64,000 bases of DNA, taken from Anarhynchus alexandrinus. Taxonomy: Eukaryota; Chordata; Aves; Charadriiformes; Charadriidae. Below are positions 26,850 to 38,372 of the stretch, piece by piece. Made by a program: the position numbers and the translations under genes. Under the pieces are notes generated by a model, which worked only from the letters and a program-made list of their open reading frames with translations, was not told where the DNA came from and did not search any database. Position 1 is the first letter of the stretch. Every line of letters begins with the position of its first letter. The stretch spans positions 282,651-346,650 of the forward strand of contig VUYV01000298.1 in the NCBI GenBank assembly GCA_008711295.1, written 5' to 3'.

Positions 26850-28866
26850 CTGAATAGAAAACAAACACAAAAATATGTTACTGTGGGAGGACACATCAAT
26901 TGTAATCTTTCTGAACAGATTTTTTTTTTTAATTACAGGCAGAAGAAATGGACTGTCGTCATTATTTATTGAACATTTTTTCTCCACATGTGTGAAATAT
27001 ATTAGTAGTGTCACTATGCTTTACTGTTAGAACACAGTTAAAGAGGAGGAAGCAGTGTTTTACTACTGCCAACATAGGAGGAAGGATACATCTGTCTCTC
27101 TCGGTCAATACCATTTTGAGTGTACAAGAAAAAGAGCTTCTGTTCCTGTTTTCATATTTTATGGGTAGTCACCATTTAACTTTTTTATATTATTTTGATT
27201 AAGACATTGCAGGAATTCAATTATTCAATAGTATTAAAATCACAGAGGGATTTTGTTTCTTAAATACATTTCTTAATAGTTAGAAGACTAACAATTGGTA
27301 TGCAGCTGTTGCTTAGCATGAAATTTCGCCTTTAACACCTTTATGTTTATTTGTACCGAGAAAACCCCCCAAGTCTTTGAAATGGTCATTAACATCCTTC
27401 CTGGGAGACCAGTACAAATTCACACCTAGGTAATAACCCAGAAGCCTACGCACACAGGTGCAATTCGCTCAGCCTTTCAGGAGCCGAGCAGCACCTCAGC
27501 AGGGCTACACCCCTCCACCACAGCTCACACATTTTGTGCTTTTAAATCACTTACATTCTCCTGTCTCGTGTGGCTCGCTATTGTAGCCGGGTCCTGCCCC
27601 GAGCTCCAAACAAAGGGCCTGTCACCGTACCTGAGTCAGGGAAATCCCGCTTTTCCAGACAAAGTCACCCAGACCAGATATTTAGAGGCTCTGAGCTGGT
27701 ATCTTTGAGAGTCAGCCCTGACTTACTCCTTGTAGGACAGCCTTGACGCTCCGGAACCCACTGGCTCAGCCAAGGTTTGAAGCTGATTTTTCCATAGCAC
27801 AGACTAGCACTTAAGTAACAAACCATCCTTTTGTCTTTGGAAAAAATCATACCCACAGGTAAATGAGAGCCCACAGGTAAATATTAATTTTGTTTACATG
27901 CTGGTATGAGTGTGTAAAAAAGCAATTCACAATAATTATCATTTTGTAACTAAGTGGCATCAGTGTTTGGACTGAAGTATTTAACCATTTCTTTAAAAAA
28001 GAAGAGTAACTCATTAGTAAAGGGTTTCTTTAATGAAAATATAATTTTATCTCCTGCTTATATTAGCACTTAAACATCTGTTTAATTGCAAATATTAGGT
28101 ACTACATAACAGTTATATACCCATTTAAATGATTGTATATAGTAAAATAAAATGTAAAACTAAGTAAGGATGCCATGCTAGCAGTATTTTTAAAATGCAG
28201 TTTTCAAACATAGGAGCATATTATTCAGAACCTGAAAAAGAGTCAAATGACATTTACAAGAATTTCAGCTAGATTTCAGCAAGGGTTTTAAAAAGAGGAG
28301 AAAGAGAAAAGGAAGCGTAAATCATGGTATTTTCAGAACAAAACTTGAGTCTGATCCCTTCAGTCATCTAAACTGAGCAAGCAGCACCAGAACCAAGACG
28401 GACGGCTGACATGCTCTCGCAGGGATACAGGAGCCACGCGCTGCCTGCATCCCAAAGCGCCTCTTCAAGCAAGAACCTCTATTGAACGGGAGGCAAATCA
28501 CTGGGATGCACACACTGCAGCTGAGGTCCCCAAACCAGAGAGCCAGTCTGACAGCAACCCTGAGGTGCCGCTTACATTTCTGTGCCCCATGGACCCACTG
28601 TCCAAACACCAAAGGCAGGCAGCATATTTGGGCTACGGTGGCTCGTCCCGTGAAGCCACCGGCATCACGGGCACTGCATGCTCATGGGGGAGCCCCCTTT
28701 CTGGACTGAGGCTATGCACGGATAAGTTTGATAGCAATACCAGGAGCATCCCAGGGAGTTTGTTAGGCACCGAAGAGTGCTCAGGGACAGGATTTCTTCC
28801 TGACAGTAGCAGCTTTGCCCTTTTGAGCCATTCCAGTCCTTCAGTGTTACTCACAGTAGCTTTGGC

Positions 28867-28886
28867 TGATGATGATGATGATGATG

Positions 28887-28940
<54 letters not shown>

Positions 28941-28994
28941 GTTGTTGTTATTGTTATTATCATCATCATAATTATTAACAACAACAACATCATC
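28867..28994. repeat. Compound GAT/AAT microsatellite with nested inverted repeats
   Basis: Seven GAT units run directly into about 18 AAT/ATA units (to 28940). A GTT/ATT segment follows, then TTATTATCATCATCA, which is the exact reverse complement of TGATGATGATAATAA on the left. GTTGTTGTT pairs in the same way with AACAACAACAAC at 28976-28988. It is a compound trinucleotide array that folds back on itself. Confidence 0.95.
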
Positions 28995-29991
28995 TCAATA
29001 TTTTGTCTTCCTTGTCCTTTTTTCCTCTACCACTTTTGATCTTGTCCCAGCACCCTTTCCCAGGACTACCTTTTCCAGCAGCCCCAACGCCTCCAGCCCA
29101 GACTCATCCTACCAGCAAAATTTTCAGGGAGGCCTCTGGTCTCATACTTCCATCTAAAAGTGCCATCTTACCCAAAGTAAAAAGCCTGGCACACCAAGCT
29201 TCAGCTAAAAGTCTCCAACACTTAGTTTACAATAAAAGGTGCTTAAAAGTATAACTGCCTGGTACAGCACCTAATGCTAAATACTATCCCCTGAGCCCTC
29301 AGTAACATTTTTAACACATAATGAACTGAGCTTGTGAATTTTTGAAAGACTGTGTCAGAGCACAAAGTGTCACCATTAATGTATTGGAGAGGAATGGAAT
29401 ATGGATATTTAATCTCAATTTCTTATTTAAATACATCTGATACATTCTGCAAGAAAAAGGAATATCATCCTAAGAAAGTATGTTTATCTTTTCTGCAGCA
29501 ATGTATGCTGTAAAAGCATTTTGGAATGGATGGAAGATACCTCTAAGCAAGGTGACATCAACATTAGACAATATTATAAACAGCTATTCAGGTCACTACA
29601 AAAATAGAGGCATTAGTTTTATCATATTGCACCAGAATAATTTAATTACACACTTAAATAAAGTAACTCAAATTTTCTCATGAAGCAAGCACACAGACAA
29701 GCAAACATACAAATGTGTGTTTTTTTAATGTTACTACATTAGATATAATGCTGCAGCACCTATCTATATTATAATCTTTCAGCCTGTACATACTCCCGCT
29801 GACTGTAGAGTTTTGGTTTCATTTCATTTTTTCAGAATGACAATAAATGATGACTATGTCAATCCTACATCTTTTGTCACCAAAGTCCTTCCAGGCAATG
29901 AAAGCTAAAATCTTGTCTCCTCTGAGTTTTAATTTTTCCCACCTATATTTCACTTCCCAGTCTTAGTACTCAACTGGTACTTTCTCACTCC

Positions 29992-30007
29992 TTTTTTTTT
30001 TTTTTTT
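29992..30007. repeat. T16 homopolymer
   Basis: Sixteen consecutive Ts on the plus strand. No retroposon body was recognised next to it. Confidence 0.95.
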
Positions 30008-30788
30008 GACAGTGTTAATGGCAAATCCCAGAACTTCTTTACTAAATGAACAAAAGCATCAATAACTGGCAAAGTTTTACTTTTTATAAATAAAACAGCC
30101 ACCAATGAAAAGGACTTTAAAAAGCTTTACAACGTACATGTGTAAAATGATAGAGCTAAAGCATGACACTAATTCTGTTTGGTCTTTTTTTTTAATCTTT
30201 CATTTCAAAATTCCTTTGAAGTCTGCTTTTGAGATGAATGATATGAAAACATCCAACTGAAGCAATTAGGAAAGTATATTTTCACACGTAACTCCAGAGC
30301 TTTTTAACCTCAACGTTTACCTTCCCATTTAGGGGAAAAAAACAACAACAAACAAACAACCCCAAAAAAACCAACTACTTGTGCATTTCCCCCTCTTTAA
30401 AAATCAGGCAAAGTGATCTGAACAAGAAATCCTCAGGCCTCAACATTATGTCTTTAAAACCACCAAGGACAATATGAACAACAGGAGAAGGCAACCTTAA
30501 GAGAAGTTAAGCTTAAATGTATGTTACAGTGACTTTCACACATTACCTGTGGTTGTTTCTCCTCTCATCCACGCAGACACATGCATGCACAAACAGAAGA
30601 TAAACCAACTGTCTCCTCAAGATGAAATGTTTGGAGAGATTACTTTACTGTAGACCAATTTGCTATGGTCTGCAAAGCACTATAATTGCAAGTTAAAAAG
30701 CCTAACTCTGCATATTACATATCAGATAAACACTAATGAATAGTGTCCTACCAAGTGTCATTTAATTTTGCTCACTAGGTAGCATTAC

Positions 30789-30893
30789 CAGTTCATAGAT
30801 ATCCTCTTCTGGCTTTGGTACGTAAAATTGAATCTGGTTTTCAATCAGGAATTTAAGACGCAGGTAGTGAGCAGAGTGATCCAGCTGGTGTGT
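30789..30893 (-). CDS. TIAM1: TIAM1 exon E8: Ras-binding domain, second part
   Basis: 35 codons, phase 0 to 0, from THQLDHSAHYLRLKFLIEN to KPEEDIYEL. The acceptor is TCTTGCAG and the donor CTG/GTAATG is poor at +4 and +5. If the donor is not used, translation would run on for VMLPSEQN and stop, which would truncate the protein before the PDZ and DH-PH domains. The exon completes the RBD fold. It lies 5.8 kb downstream of E7 and codon usage is AT-rich relative to E1. Confidence 0.97.
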
Positions 30894-33800
30894 CTGCAAG
30901 AAATGGAGAAGAGGCTTTAGAAGAGAAAAGCAACGGCTCACATCATCCATACTTAGAGAACGGCCTGAAAAATGTCCCAGCACCATCTTCCACAAGAGGC
31001 CCATGATCTCCTAACCTGAACAAGAACCTGAACCTCCTCCTCTTCCACAGGAATAACTGTTCATTTAACCACTGACCAGGATGTCAAGGGCAGTGCTAGC
31101 ACTCTAAGCAGCCTCTTTGGTTCTGCTTATGTGGCAGTTCTGCTCCATCCCATGCTATCGCAGAACTAAGCAAACACTATTACAGCAGAAGACTCAGAGC
31201 ATGCCTTTGTATACAAAGGGCATTTAAAATCACAAGGAGGACAACAAATGTGCTGCTAACAGAGAAAAATGTAACAGGAAAGTTTTTTTCTGTTTGTTTT
31301 GGTTTTTTTAGCGTCTTCATAATTTAGGGAGTTAGTATGATGTGGTAAATTTCAAGCAAGGTTAATATAAAAAAAAAAATCTGTATGTCCTCTAAATTCA
31401 AAACAGGTCAGGATACACTGGCTTTATAAGGCTAAAAGAAGCCAAGAGTTGCATACTGGATTACCTCCCAGTGGAAACAGGTCACACCATTTTAATGAAT
31501 TAGTTATAATTAGCTGAGGATACAGCATTTGGTCTGGGAGATGTTAATGACCTTTTCTCAGCATGATTAATAAGCTTGATTTAAGCAGAGGTTAATGCAG
31601 TGTGTAATCAAAACACATTAGAATTATGATAAACCCAAAGGATGTCATTCAGAAGCTACTTTCAAAGTTCATAAACTATTGACTAAAGTCAATGAAAAAA
31701 CCCAAAGTGATTCATAAATACAGGAGGTAAATTCTCCTCATTGTCACTTTTGAAATCCCATTATTATATGCTTTTATACATTGGCCTTTTCATTTTATAC
31801 AAGCAAATTCGCAAAGTTTCCTAGGTTGTATTAAAAACAATGGCTCATCTGAAAATTCATGCAGGAACATCACTATTGCCTACTTATTATGTTTTTTAAA
31901 GCCTCGTTTATCCAGTTCAAGCCAAGATGATGATACATCGGGACTCAGCTGACTGATCACACAGCACAGATGATGAGTAATGTACACCGAGTGACCTGTG
32001 GAAAAGATCACACACTGACCTAGCAAACCCTTTAGCTAATACTCAGAGAACAGTGAACGTTTTTGAAAGTCTAGATTAGCCCATGAATAAAAAAGAGCTA
32101 CCAATAAGAGGAAAAAAGACAGATCTATTGCTACACTCTACATACTGCTATGTTCAAACACGTCCAATTCAAAGACCAAGTTATCCGTATATGAAATTGA
32201 GTATCTGAAATGGGATAACCTCTGTAATCTGGACAAATACTTAGTTAATTAAATAAGGAATGTGATATCTATCAAAGGCCAAAATAAAAGAGCTGAATGT
32301 AGGAGATCCTCACCCTCTCCCCCCCTTTTTCTGTTTTGATAAGCATTTTGCATGCCTTGGTCATTGTTTACCAACTGTTTTCACTAGTTTTTTCTCTTAT
32401 GTGCACACACATACAAACATCCCAGAAATTAAAGGGAAGCAGAATTGGTTTTAATTGTTCAGAAATGATACAGAGGAGTGTCCTAGATTAGTTTCTGGTC
32501 AGATTAGTTTACTATCCCTAGACACAAACTAAAGAGCACCTTGCACACTAATCAAACACAAACATACAGAGGAGACGTAAACCCACAGGCTGCACACCCC
32601 ACAGCCGGAGGGAGAAGTGCCTGATAAGTCTCTCTGAAAGCCTGGAAAATGCTTGAGCCATTTACAGCAAAGCCAGTGGGGAAAAAAATTCTCTGTGGAA
32701 AAACCATGCTAGCAGAGAAGAGAGCCGGGCAACCAGGCAGCCTCCTCCTGCCACCACGATGTATCTTCCCGTGGACCCCTGCACCGAAGCTCTCATACGC
32801 GTCCTGCATTTCACGCAGCGTCAGGCACGGCTGCTGCGCAAATGCCGGCCAGCCAGACCTGTGCTGAGAAGCTGCCTGTCATCGACTAAAGCCCAAGGTT
32901 GAGAGAGAGCCCCTGTCTGCAGCCAGGTATTTGTGTCACTTCCCACAGTGATGCTGAACGCCCTCCCCTTGAAGAGGAGACCCAAAGGGACACTTTCCAG
33001 CCTGCCCCAGGCCAGCAGAAATCACAACCTGTTGCAGAGGGACATGAATTGACCCAGTCTGGGGCCTCCAGATGTTGGGCACAGGCCAGGAGCTGCCTTA
33101 GCTGCACCGTCGGGGCAGGGAGCCAGTGCTCAGCCGCCCTGGGCTCCCCACAGGGCCGGGGGCACCCCAACACCCCTCAGCAACACAGCCGCCGGTTTCA
33201 GAGCCACCACCTGTCCCCGGGCAGGGGCAGGGTGCACTCATGCCTGCCCACAACCCGCTCTGCAGCCTGCGCCCCGATAGCATCTTAAAAGAGCAACCTT
33301 CCCCACAGGCGGAGGCTTGATCTGCCATCCCAGTGGTCAATGACAGGGCTTCTGCCTGCTTTGATATGGGGCACCGCATCAGGCATGGAGATGACCACTG
33401 AGACGTCTGTTTTCACGCCCCTCTTCGCAGGGAGATTTGCTTAGGAGAAAATGGTGCGCGCTGGCCATTTTAGAGAGCAGGAGGGAGCCAAATGCAAGAT
33501 GACGGATGCTGCACTGAAGCCCTGAACTATGCCAGAGCACAGCATTGTCTAAAGAGGTCGCTGGATAAAACCCGCATATATTTTGAGCCACTTATTTCTC
33601 CCAAGAAATGCCATCAGTCAGGGGTGGATGCCATTCATCTACTATTGCAATCCCATCCAAGTCAGGGAATGAGAGTCGTCACCATTAAAGCTGTGATGGT
33701 GCAGCACATGAGCCACACCATTTTGTTAATTAATATTTGTATAGCTGCAGCAAGGCTTTGTCTACCTCGAAATTTTACATTAAACTGTTCCAAATAGGGG

Positions 33801-36743
33801 CATGATTTTCTACTGAAGTGAAAGGAAAAGGCCCTCTTAAAGTGGACATAGCCAGTCTGCCCTAAAAGACATACCATTAACCCATTATTTTTTTTGTTGT
33901 TGCTGGTCTAGCAGCATCCATATGCGGGAAGGTGGGAACAGAAACACTGCAGCTTTCATGATATTAATATCCTTTCGAGACCACCCAAAATACCTTTTAG
34001 CAGTCCAAATAAGCTTCTCGGTTTATTTATTTCTCTCCTAATAACTCTGGCTATGTCTGGACTAAATTAAGCAGCTAACCCAATTTAAAGCACAACCCGA
34101 CAGCTTAACCAATGTGCTCTTGAAGAAGAATTTACAGCCTGGAGTGTGATCCGATTCAACAGGCTCCACGTGGCATAGCGGGTCGGCACACAACCCAAAC
34201 TATTCACCCATTTCGGCTCCCTTCTAGTTAAAGCAAGGGACAGGCATATTCTTTCAGCTTGGTGGGGGAGACCTTCATTAGTGCTGAGATGACAGCACCA
34301 TGGAAACACGCTAGCCATCCCACCGTATTACTCCGGTTTCACACTTGTGTGGCCCAAACTTTTTCAGTAGGAAAACACCAGCTCAAAATCAAAGTGAGCC
34401 AGCAGAGCATCAGGCTTAAGTAACTTCTCAGAGATTTTGGGCGCAGACCCAGAGACCTAGGGGAAATCTGCTTCTCGCCCTGCACGCAGGTCTATTTGAA
34501 AAATGCAGATTGTGAGAAAACAGAACCTTTCTTGCTTCTCGCTTTTTATCCAGTTCAGTCAAAAGACTAAATTCCATGTAGTGTTCTATGCTTGATTTTT
34601 GGTGTTGTTCTCTCCATACTTGCTCTGCCTAAATCCATATACAGTGTGTGTGTTTCTACTCAATTTTAAGACATACCTTTATGCAAATGTTAGTAATACA
34701 TACACACACGTTCACACTGATCAGTATTATCCATAGGAAACAATTGACTTTTCCTGACTTCCAAGTGATGTTATTAGTTAAATCTTAGGAGAAGTCTTCG
34801 AGAAACCATTTTAAAATATGCTTTAAACTCTCCTCCCACCAATCTTGAATCATAAAAGTGTCACAAAGCAGCCTCCAAAACCTAACTCGCTGTATAATAA
34901 CAAGCGGCAATGTTAGTATAAGAACACATTTTCTACAATGACTTGAGTGTACTTAATGTTCTCCAACAGAATAATCAAGCTCAGTTTAATAGCACAGATA
35001 GATTTAACCACATCTACAAACATGAAGAGGTTTATATGAAATGTAGATCTTGAAATGTTTACTATACCAGAACTTGACTGGTTCTCAGATGGCAGATGGC
35101 AAACTGATGTGAAATGATGTGGATCAGATATTAAAGGGGAAAAAATGAGCTGAATGCAAGAGACAGAAGAAAGAGATTGATTATTAAATGCTACAGAAAA
35201 GAAGGCATCCGTCAGTGTTTTCCAGACTGAAAACTCTTACAGAAAGGAAAGAAACAGATAATAGCTCTTCAAAAAACAAACACTCACCCACCTCCCCTTC
35301 TCCTTATACACCACCACCCACAACAATCAAACACGCAGTGAGAGACCAGATTCTCAGCAGGGACCTACTGGAACTGGTGGAGCTACACCAATTTACTCCA
35401 GCTAAGGATTTGGCCCACCGAATTAATCACTCTTACCCAAAGGAAAATATAAATCCTAAAAATAAATCATTACTAATAATGTGTCATCCAGCTTCCCTAT
35501 TATGTCTCTCTCCAAAAATGTCATCTTTTCCTGAAGACAATGAAGAGCTTTCACGAGCTGCAGCACTCTTAAATAGTGCACCTGGCAGAGAGACGAGCAC
35601 ACTGTATAATTACTGCAAACAAATGCCTTTCTCTCACCTTCTCTCTCTTTGGAAGCACATGCAACATGTTCTAAAAGTCCCCAAAGTTAAGCTCTTAATA
35701 GTAATAAATGTTTTCTTTTCTTTTGCTGTTGTTGTTGTACAAAAGAGTGCTCACTTTTCAGAACAGCACGTGACATGAGTTGGGTCTAGCTTGCAGTCAG
35801 CCGGTTAGCGGAAAACATACATTATGTAGCTGCCAGAACTGAAAGCTTGTATTTAATTTGTCAAAGCTTTCAACTTCTCTGCTGAGATGTAACTCTCTTT
35901 AATGGCCAAATGTCTCTCTGATACTTCATCTTGAAAAGAAATCCAGGTGGTTTTTCTCCCACTCCCCCCCAGTGCAGATAAAAGCTTTCCTCTCTCTTCC
36001 CTCCTGCCACCTACACGAAGCGAGTCTGACTCCGCAGCACAGACAGCAAACACAGGCACCTTCTCCTACTCCTGGTGCTGCTGTTTTCTCCGTGCCTTCC
36101 TCCCCCACGCCAGCCGGAGGGGAGGAAGCGGCAGGGGGAAGGAAGGAGGAACAGCACCTGGAAACAGGACGACCTGGCACCTGGGAAAGGGTGAGATCAC
36201 CCCGCTTGCCTGGCGGAGGAGGGAAGGGGCCACGGGAGGGCTTGGCAGAGGTGGGGGGACCAGGGTGGTCGGGCGAGGACAGGGAGACTGCACTGTCGTG
36301 CTATGGGGCGTCTGGTGAAAGGAAGCGGGCTGGGGGCCAGGATGCTGGGGGGCCGATGGGGACAGGAGAAGGGTCCTGTGCACAGCTTGGTCTCTAGTGG
36401 AGGGGGAGTAGGTGGGTGGGTACATAAGAGGTGGCAGCAGAGGCAGAGGCAGGGTGAGACGGCACTTCAGAGGCTTATGCACAGCGGCCAAAGTGGAAAA
36501 GGCAAAAATTAGCCTCCCTTCCCCTTTCTACACCCATGCCAAGTTTAGCTCCCGCTGTAAGAATTTTTCTAGCATGAAAATTTCAGTATAATTCATGTTT
36601 TTCATCTAACATAAGACATACAACCCCCAACGCAGTGCAGCCTGACCACTGGCATATGAGAAAGTCACTATGAAGTTCAACCGAAAGGGCTCAGGGTTGT
36701 AGACCCCCTTCACCCTGCTCCAGGGCACACTCACAGCCTTTAC
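30894..36743 (-). other. TIAM1 intron E7-E8
   Basis: 5850 bp. It includes a G-rich, purine-biased tract on the plus strand (36100-36440), a plus-strand open frame of 196 codons at 35188-35778 with no recognised family, a GC-rich patch near 32900-33280 and an AT-rich block with repeated TAAT cores at 31490-31640 that could be a conserved regulatory element. Confidence 0.9.
36100..36440. other. G-rich, purine-biased intronic tract
   Basis: The plus strand carries many runs of three or more Gs, for example GGAGGGGAGGAAGCGGCAGG, GGTGGGGGGACCAGGGTGG and GGGCTGGGGGCCAGG, ending in GTAGGTGGGTGGGT. Several quartets of G-runs are spaced closely enough to form G-quadruplexes. On the TIAM1 sense strand it is C-rich. 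It lies 300-650 bp downstream of exon E7. Confidence 0.6.
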
Positions 36744-36914
36744 CTTGCAAATCATTTCCAGCACGTCTCGTGTGGTGTCCCCGGGACGGATGACTGTCAG
36801 AGCAGGCTGGTTGTTCGGCAGGCAGAACCAAGACGGCGTAAAATACTCGTGAACCCAAATATCACAGTCGGGATTGTGCTGATGGACACTGCTCAGTGCC
36901 ACTTCTTTTTCCCT
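36744..36914 (-). CDS. TIAM1: TIAM1 exon E7: Ras-binding domain, first part
   Basis: 57 codons, phase 0 to 0, starting REKEVALSSVHQHNPDCDI after acceptor TATTTAG and ending TTRDVLEMICK at AAG/GTAAAG. It encodes the N-terminal strands and first helix of the ubiquitin-like RBD: WVHEYFTPSWFCLPNNQP, then ALTVIRPGDTTRDVLEM. Activated Ras binds this domain and stimulates TIAM1, linking Ras to Rac signalling. A few residues differ from human (ALSS for VLPN, VLEM for TLEL), while the domain core is unchanged. Confidence 0.97.
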
Positions 36915-37969
36915 CTAAATAGACAAAATCCATTATGACTCTACCGGCCAAATACAATCTCCCTTTTCATCAATAACAAGTGTAAGGAACATTATATGCT
37001 GTATCAGACAGCCCTCTTTTAGACAACACACTTTATTCATAAGCCTAGATTGAAGGCTTGTCTGGACAGGAAACTTTGCAGTTTTACCTGAGCAGTATAA
37101 AGTGTGCCTTTCCATGCCACCCACACAGCTACACTGGCGCAATGTGCTTTTCCTGGGATTTCACCCTATGGCTACTGGGAATGCTAGGAATGCAACAAAA
37201 AATAATAGTGATAAGAAGAGATTAAAAATTAAAACTTCAATGCACTGTGTTTCTGGGTAAACCAATCCAAGGCCAACAAAACTGTTGTAGATGCTATAGT
37301 TCCTATACCTAGAAACGGCAAAATAGCAAATCTTAGCATTTACTTTGAATTTACTGTCTTTTATACATCCAAGTTGCACTCCGAGCTATAAATCCCCAGG
37401 ACGTGATGGAGCTGCAGAATCCCTATTTGCTGCAAGTGGGCTCATGCAGCTAAACCCATATGTGCTACATGAAGAATGTGCCTCTTAGCGCTGTCTTAAT
37501 GCCACTTTATAGCTCACTTTCTCTGGGGAAAAATAAAGCAGTTGTAATTGTGGCTGCAAACGCAGAAGCTCACAGAAGCACATGATAACAAAATGGAGAA
37601 AGCCCTGCGCTTCATAGTTGTGCCAACCCTAAATTACGAAAACCCCATATGGTCATCACAAGGAGCCATTTTGCAGAACCAGCGGCATCCAGGTCCTCCT
37701 GTGGGAAGGCATTTCCCTGGCATGCAGGGAATAATACCCCTCTGGGTCTGGCACCTCTGGCTGCGCTTAGGATGCCACACACAGCAAGCCCTTTTGACTG
37801 TGGGCAACCAGCTCAAACCCTCCCAAAGCAGCTACAAGCCCTACAGCACACAGAGGGTCCTCTCCTCTCCCGGTGGCTCCACGTGTCCTCTCGCGTTCCA
37901 GAGTCAACGCTGCATTTAGGCTGGCTGCAAATGGGGGGCAAGGAGGCAGCTGGAGAGCTGGTGTTTTAC
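36915..37969 (-). other. TIAM1 intron E6-E7
   Basis: 1055 bp, the shortest intron in the block. Donor GTAAAA, acceptor TATTTAG. No internal feature is recognised. Confidence 0.9.
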
Positions 37970-38044
37970 CTTGCCATCCGGGACCGTATCGTCAAAGATT
38001 CCTTCAAGAGATTTCTTTACTGAATCAACTCCTTCACCAAACAC
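37970..38044 (-). CDS. TIAM1: TIAM1 exon E6: short linker before RBD
   Basis: 25 codons, phase 0 to 0. The peptide is VFGEGVDSVKKSLEGIF followed by DDTVPDGK. The acceptor is CCTCAG and the donor AAG/GTAAAA. It is the smallest exon found. Human TIAM1 has TEAV where this copy has VDSV, a typical linker substitution. Because its length is divisible by three, skipping it would keep the frame. Confidence 0.95.
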
Positions 38045-38284
38045 CTGAGGAACAACAGAGTGACTCTGCTTTAAAACATGAGCGTGACTCCACGCCGTCT
38101 GCTGCACATGCTAAGGGGAGAACAGCGTATCTAACATCTAGCATGGAAATCAAACTGAAAAATAAAAACATTAATCTCAAAACACAGAAAAGGAAAGCAT
38201 CAGCTTGTTAAAAGGGAAGGGGGAGTGAAAGACAAGCTGGTGGTGGGGCACCATGCTGAAAGATTAGAGGCCAGTTCTGCTTAG

Positions 38285-38372
38285 TGGTCTGTCACTGACT
38301 GACTTGGTGGAGCTGGACAAATTTTATCTCCTTTTGTGCTCCATTTGCCCACCTGTAAAGTGGAGGAAATGA
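38285..38372 (+). repeat. MIR-like SINE relic
   Basis: GTCTGTCACTGACTGACTTG followed about 30 nt later by CTCCATTTGCCCACCTGTAA and AGTGGAGGAAATGAATG. This is the order of the MIR core and its CAGTTTCCCCATCTGTAAAATGG block. It is highly diverged, consistent with an insertion that predates the amniote split. Confidence 0.6.

Larger units (their letters stand above)
26850..30788 (-). other. TIAM1 intron E8-E9
   Basis: 3939 bp, strongly AT-rich in 27000-28350 and 29250-30790. It contains the compound GAT/AAT microsatellite with nested inverted repeats (28867-28994) and a 16-nt T run at 29992-30007. No exon is recognised. Confidence 0.9.

Noticed and set aside
28565..28978. Open frame ending in poly-Asp and poly-Asn
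   Set aside because: Generated by the GAT/AAT microsatellite; not a protein.
29992..30007. T16 run as the tail of a processed pseudogene on the minus strand
   Set aside because: No open or decayed coding sequence was recognised next to it and no target-site duplication is evident.
35947..36491. Gly/Arg- or Pro-rich open frames of 123-141 codons
   Set aside because: Translation of the G-rich tract in all frames; low complexity only.
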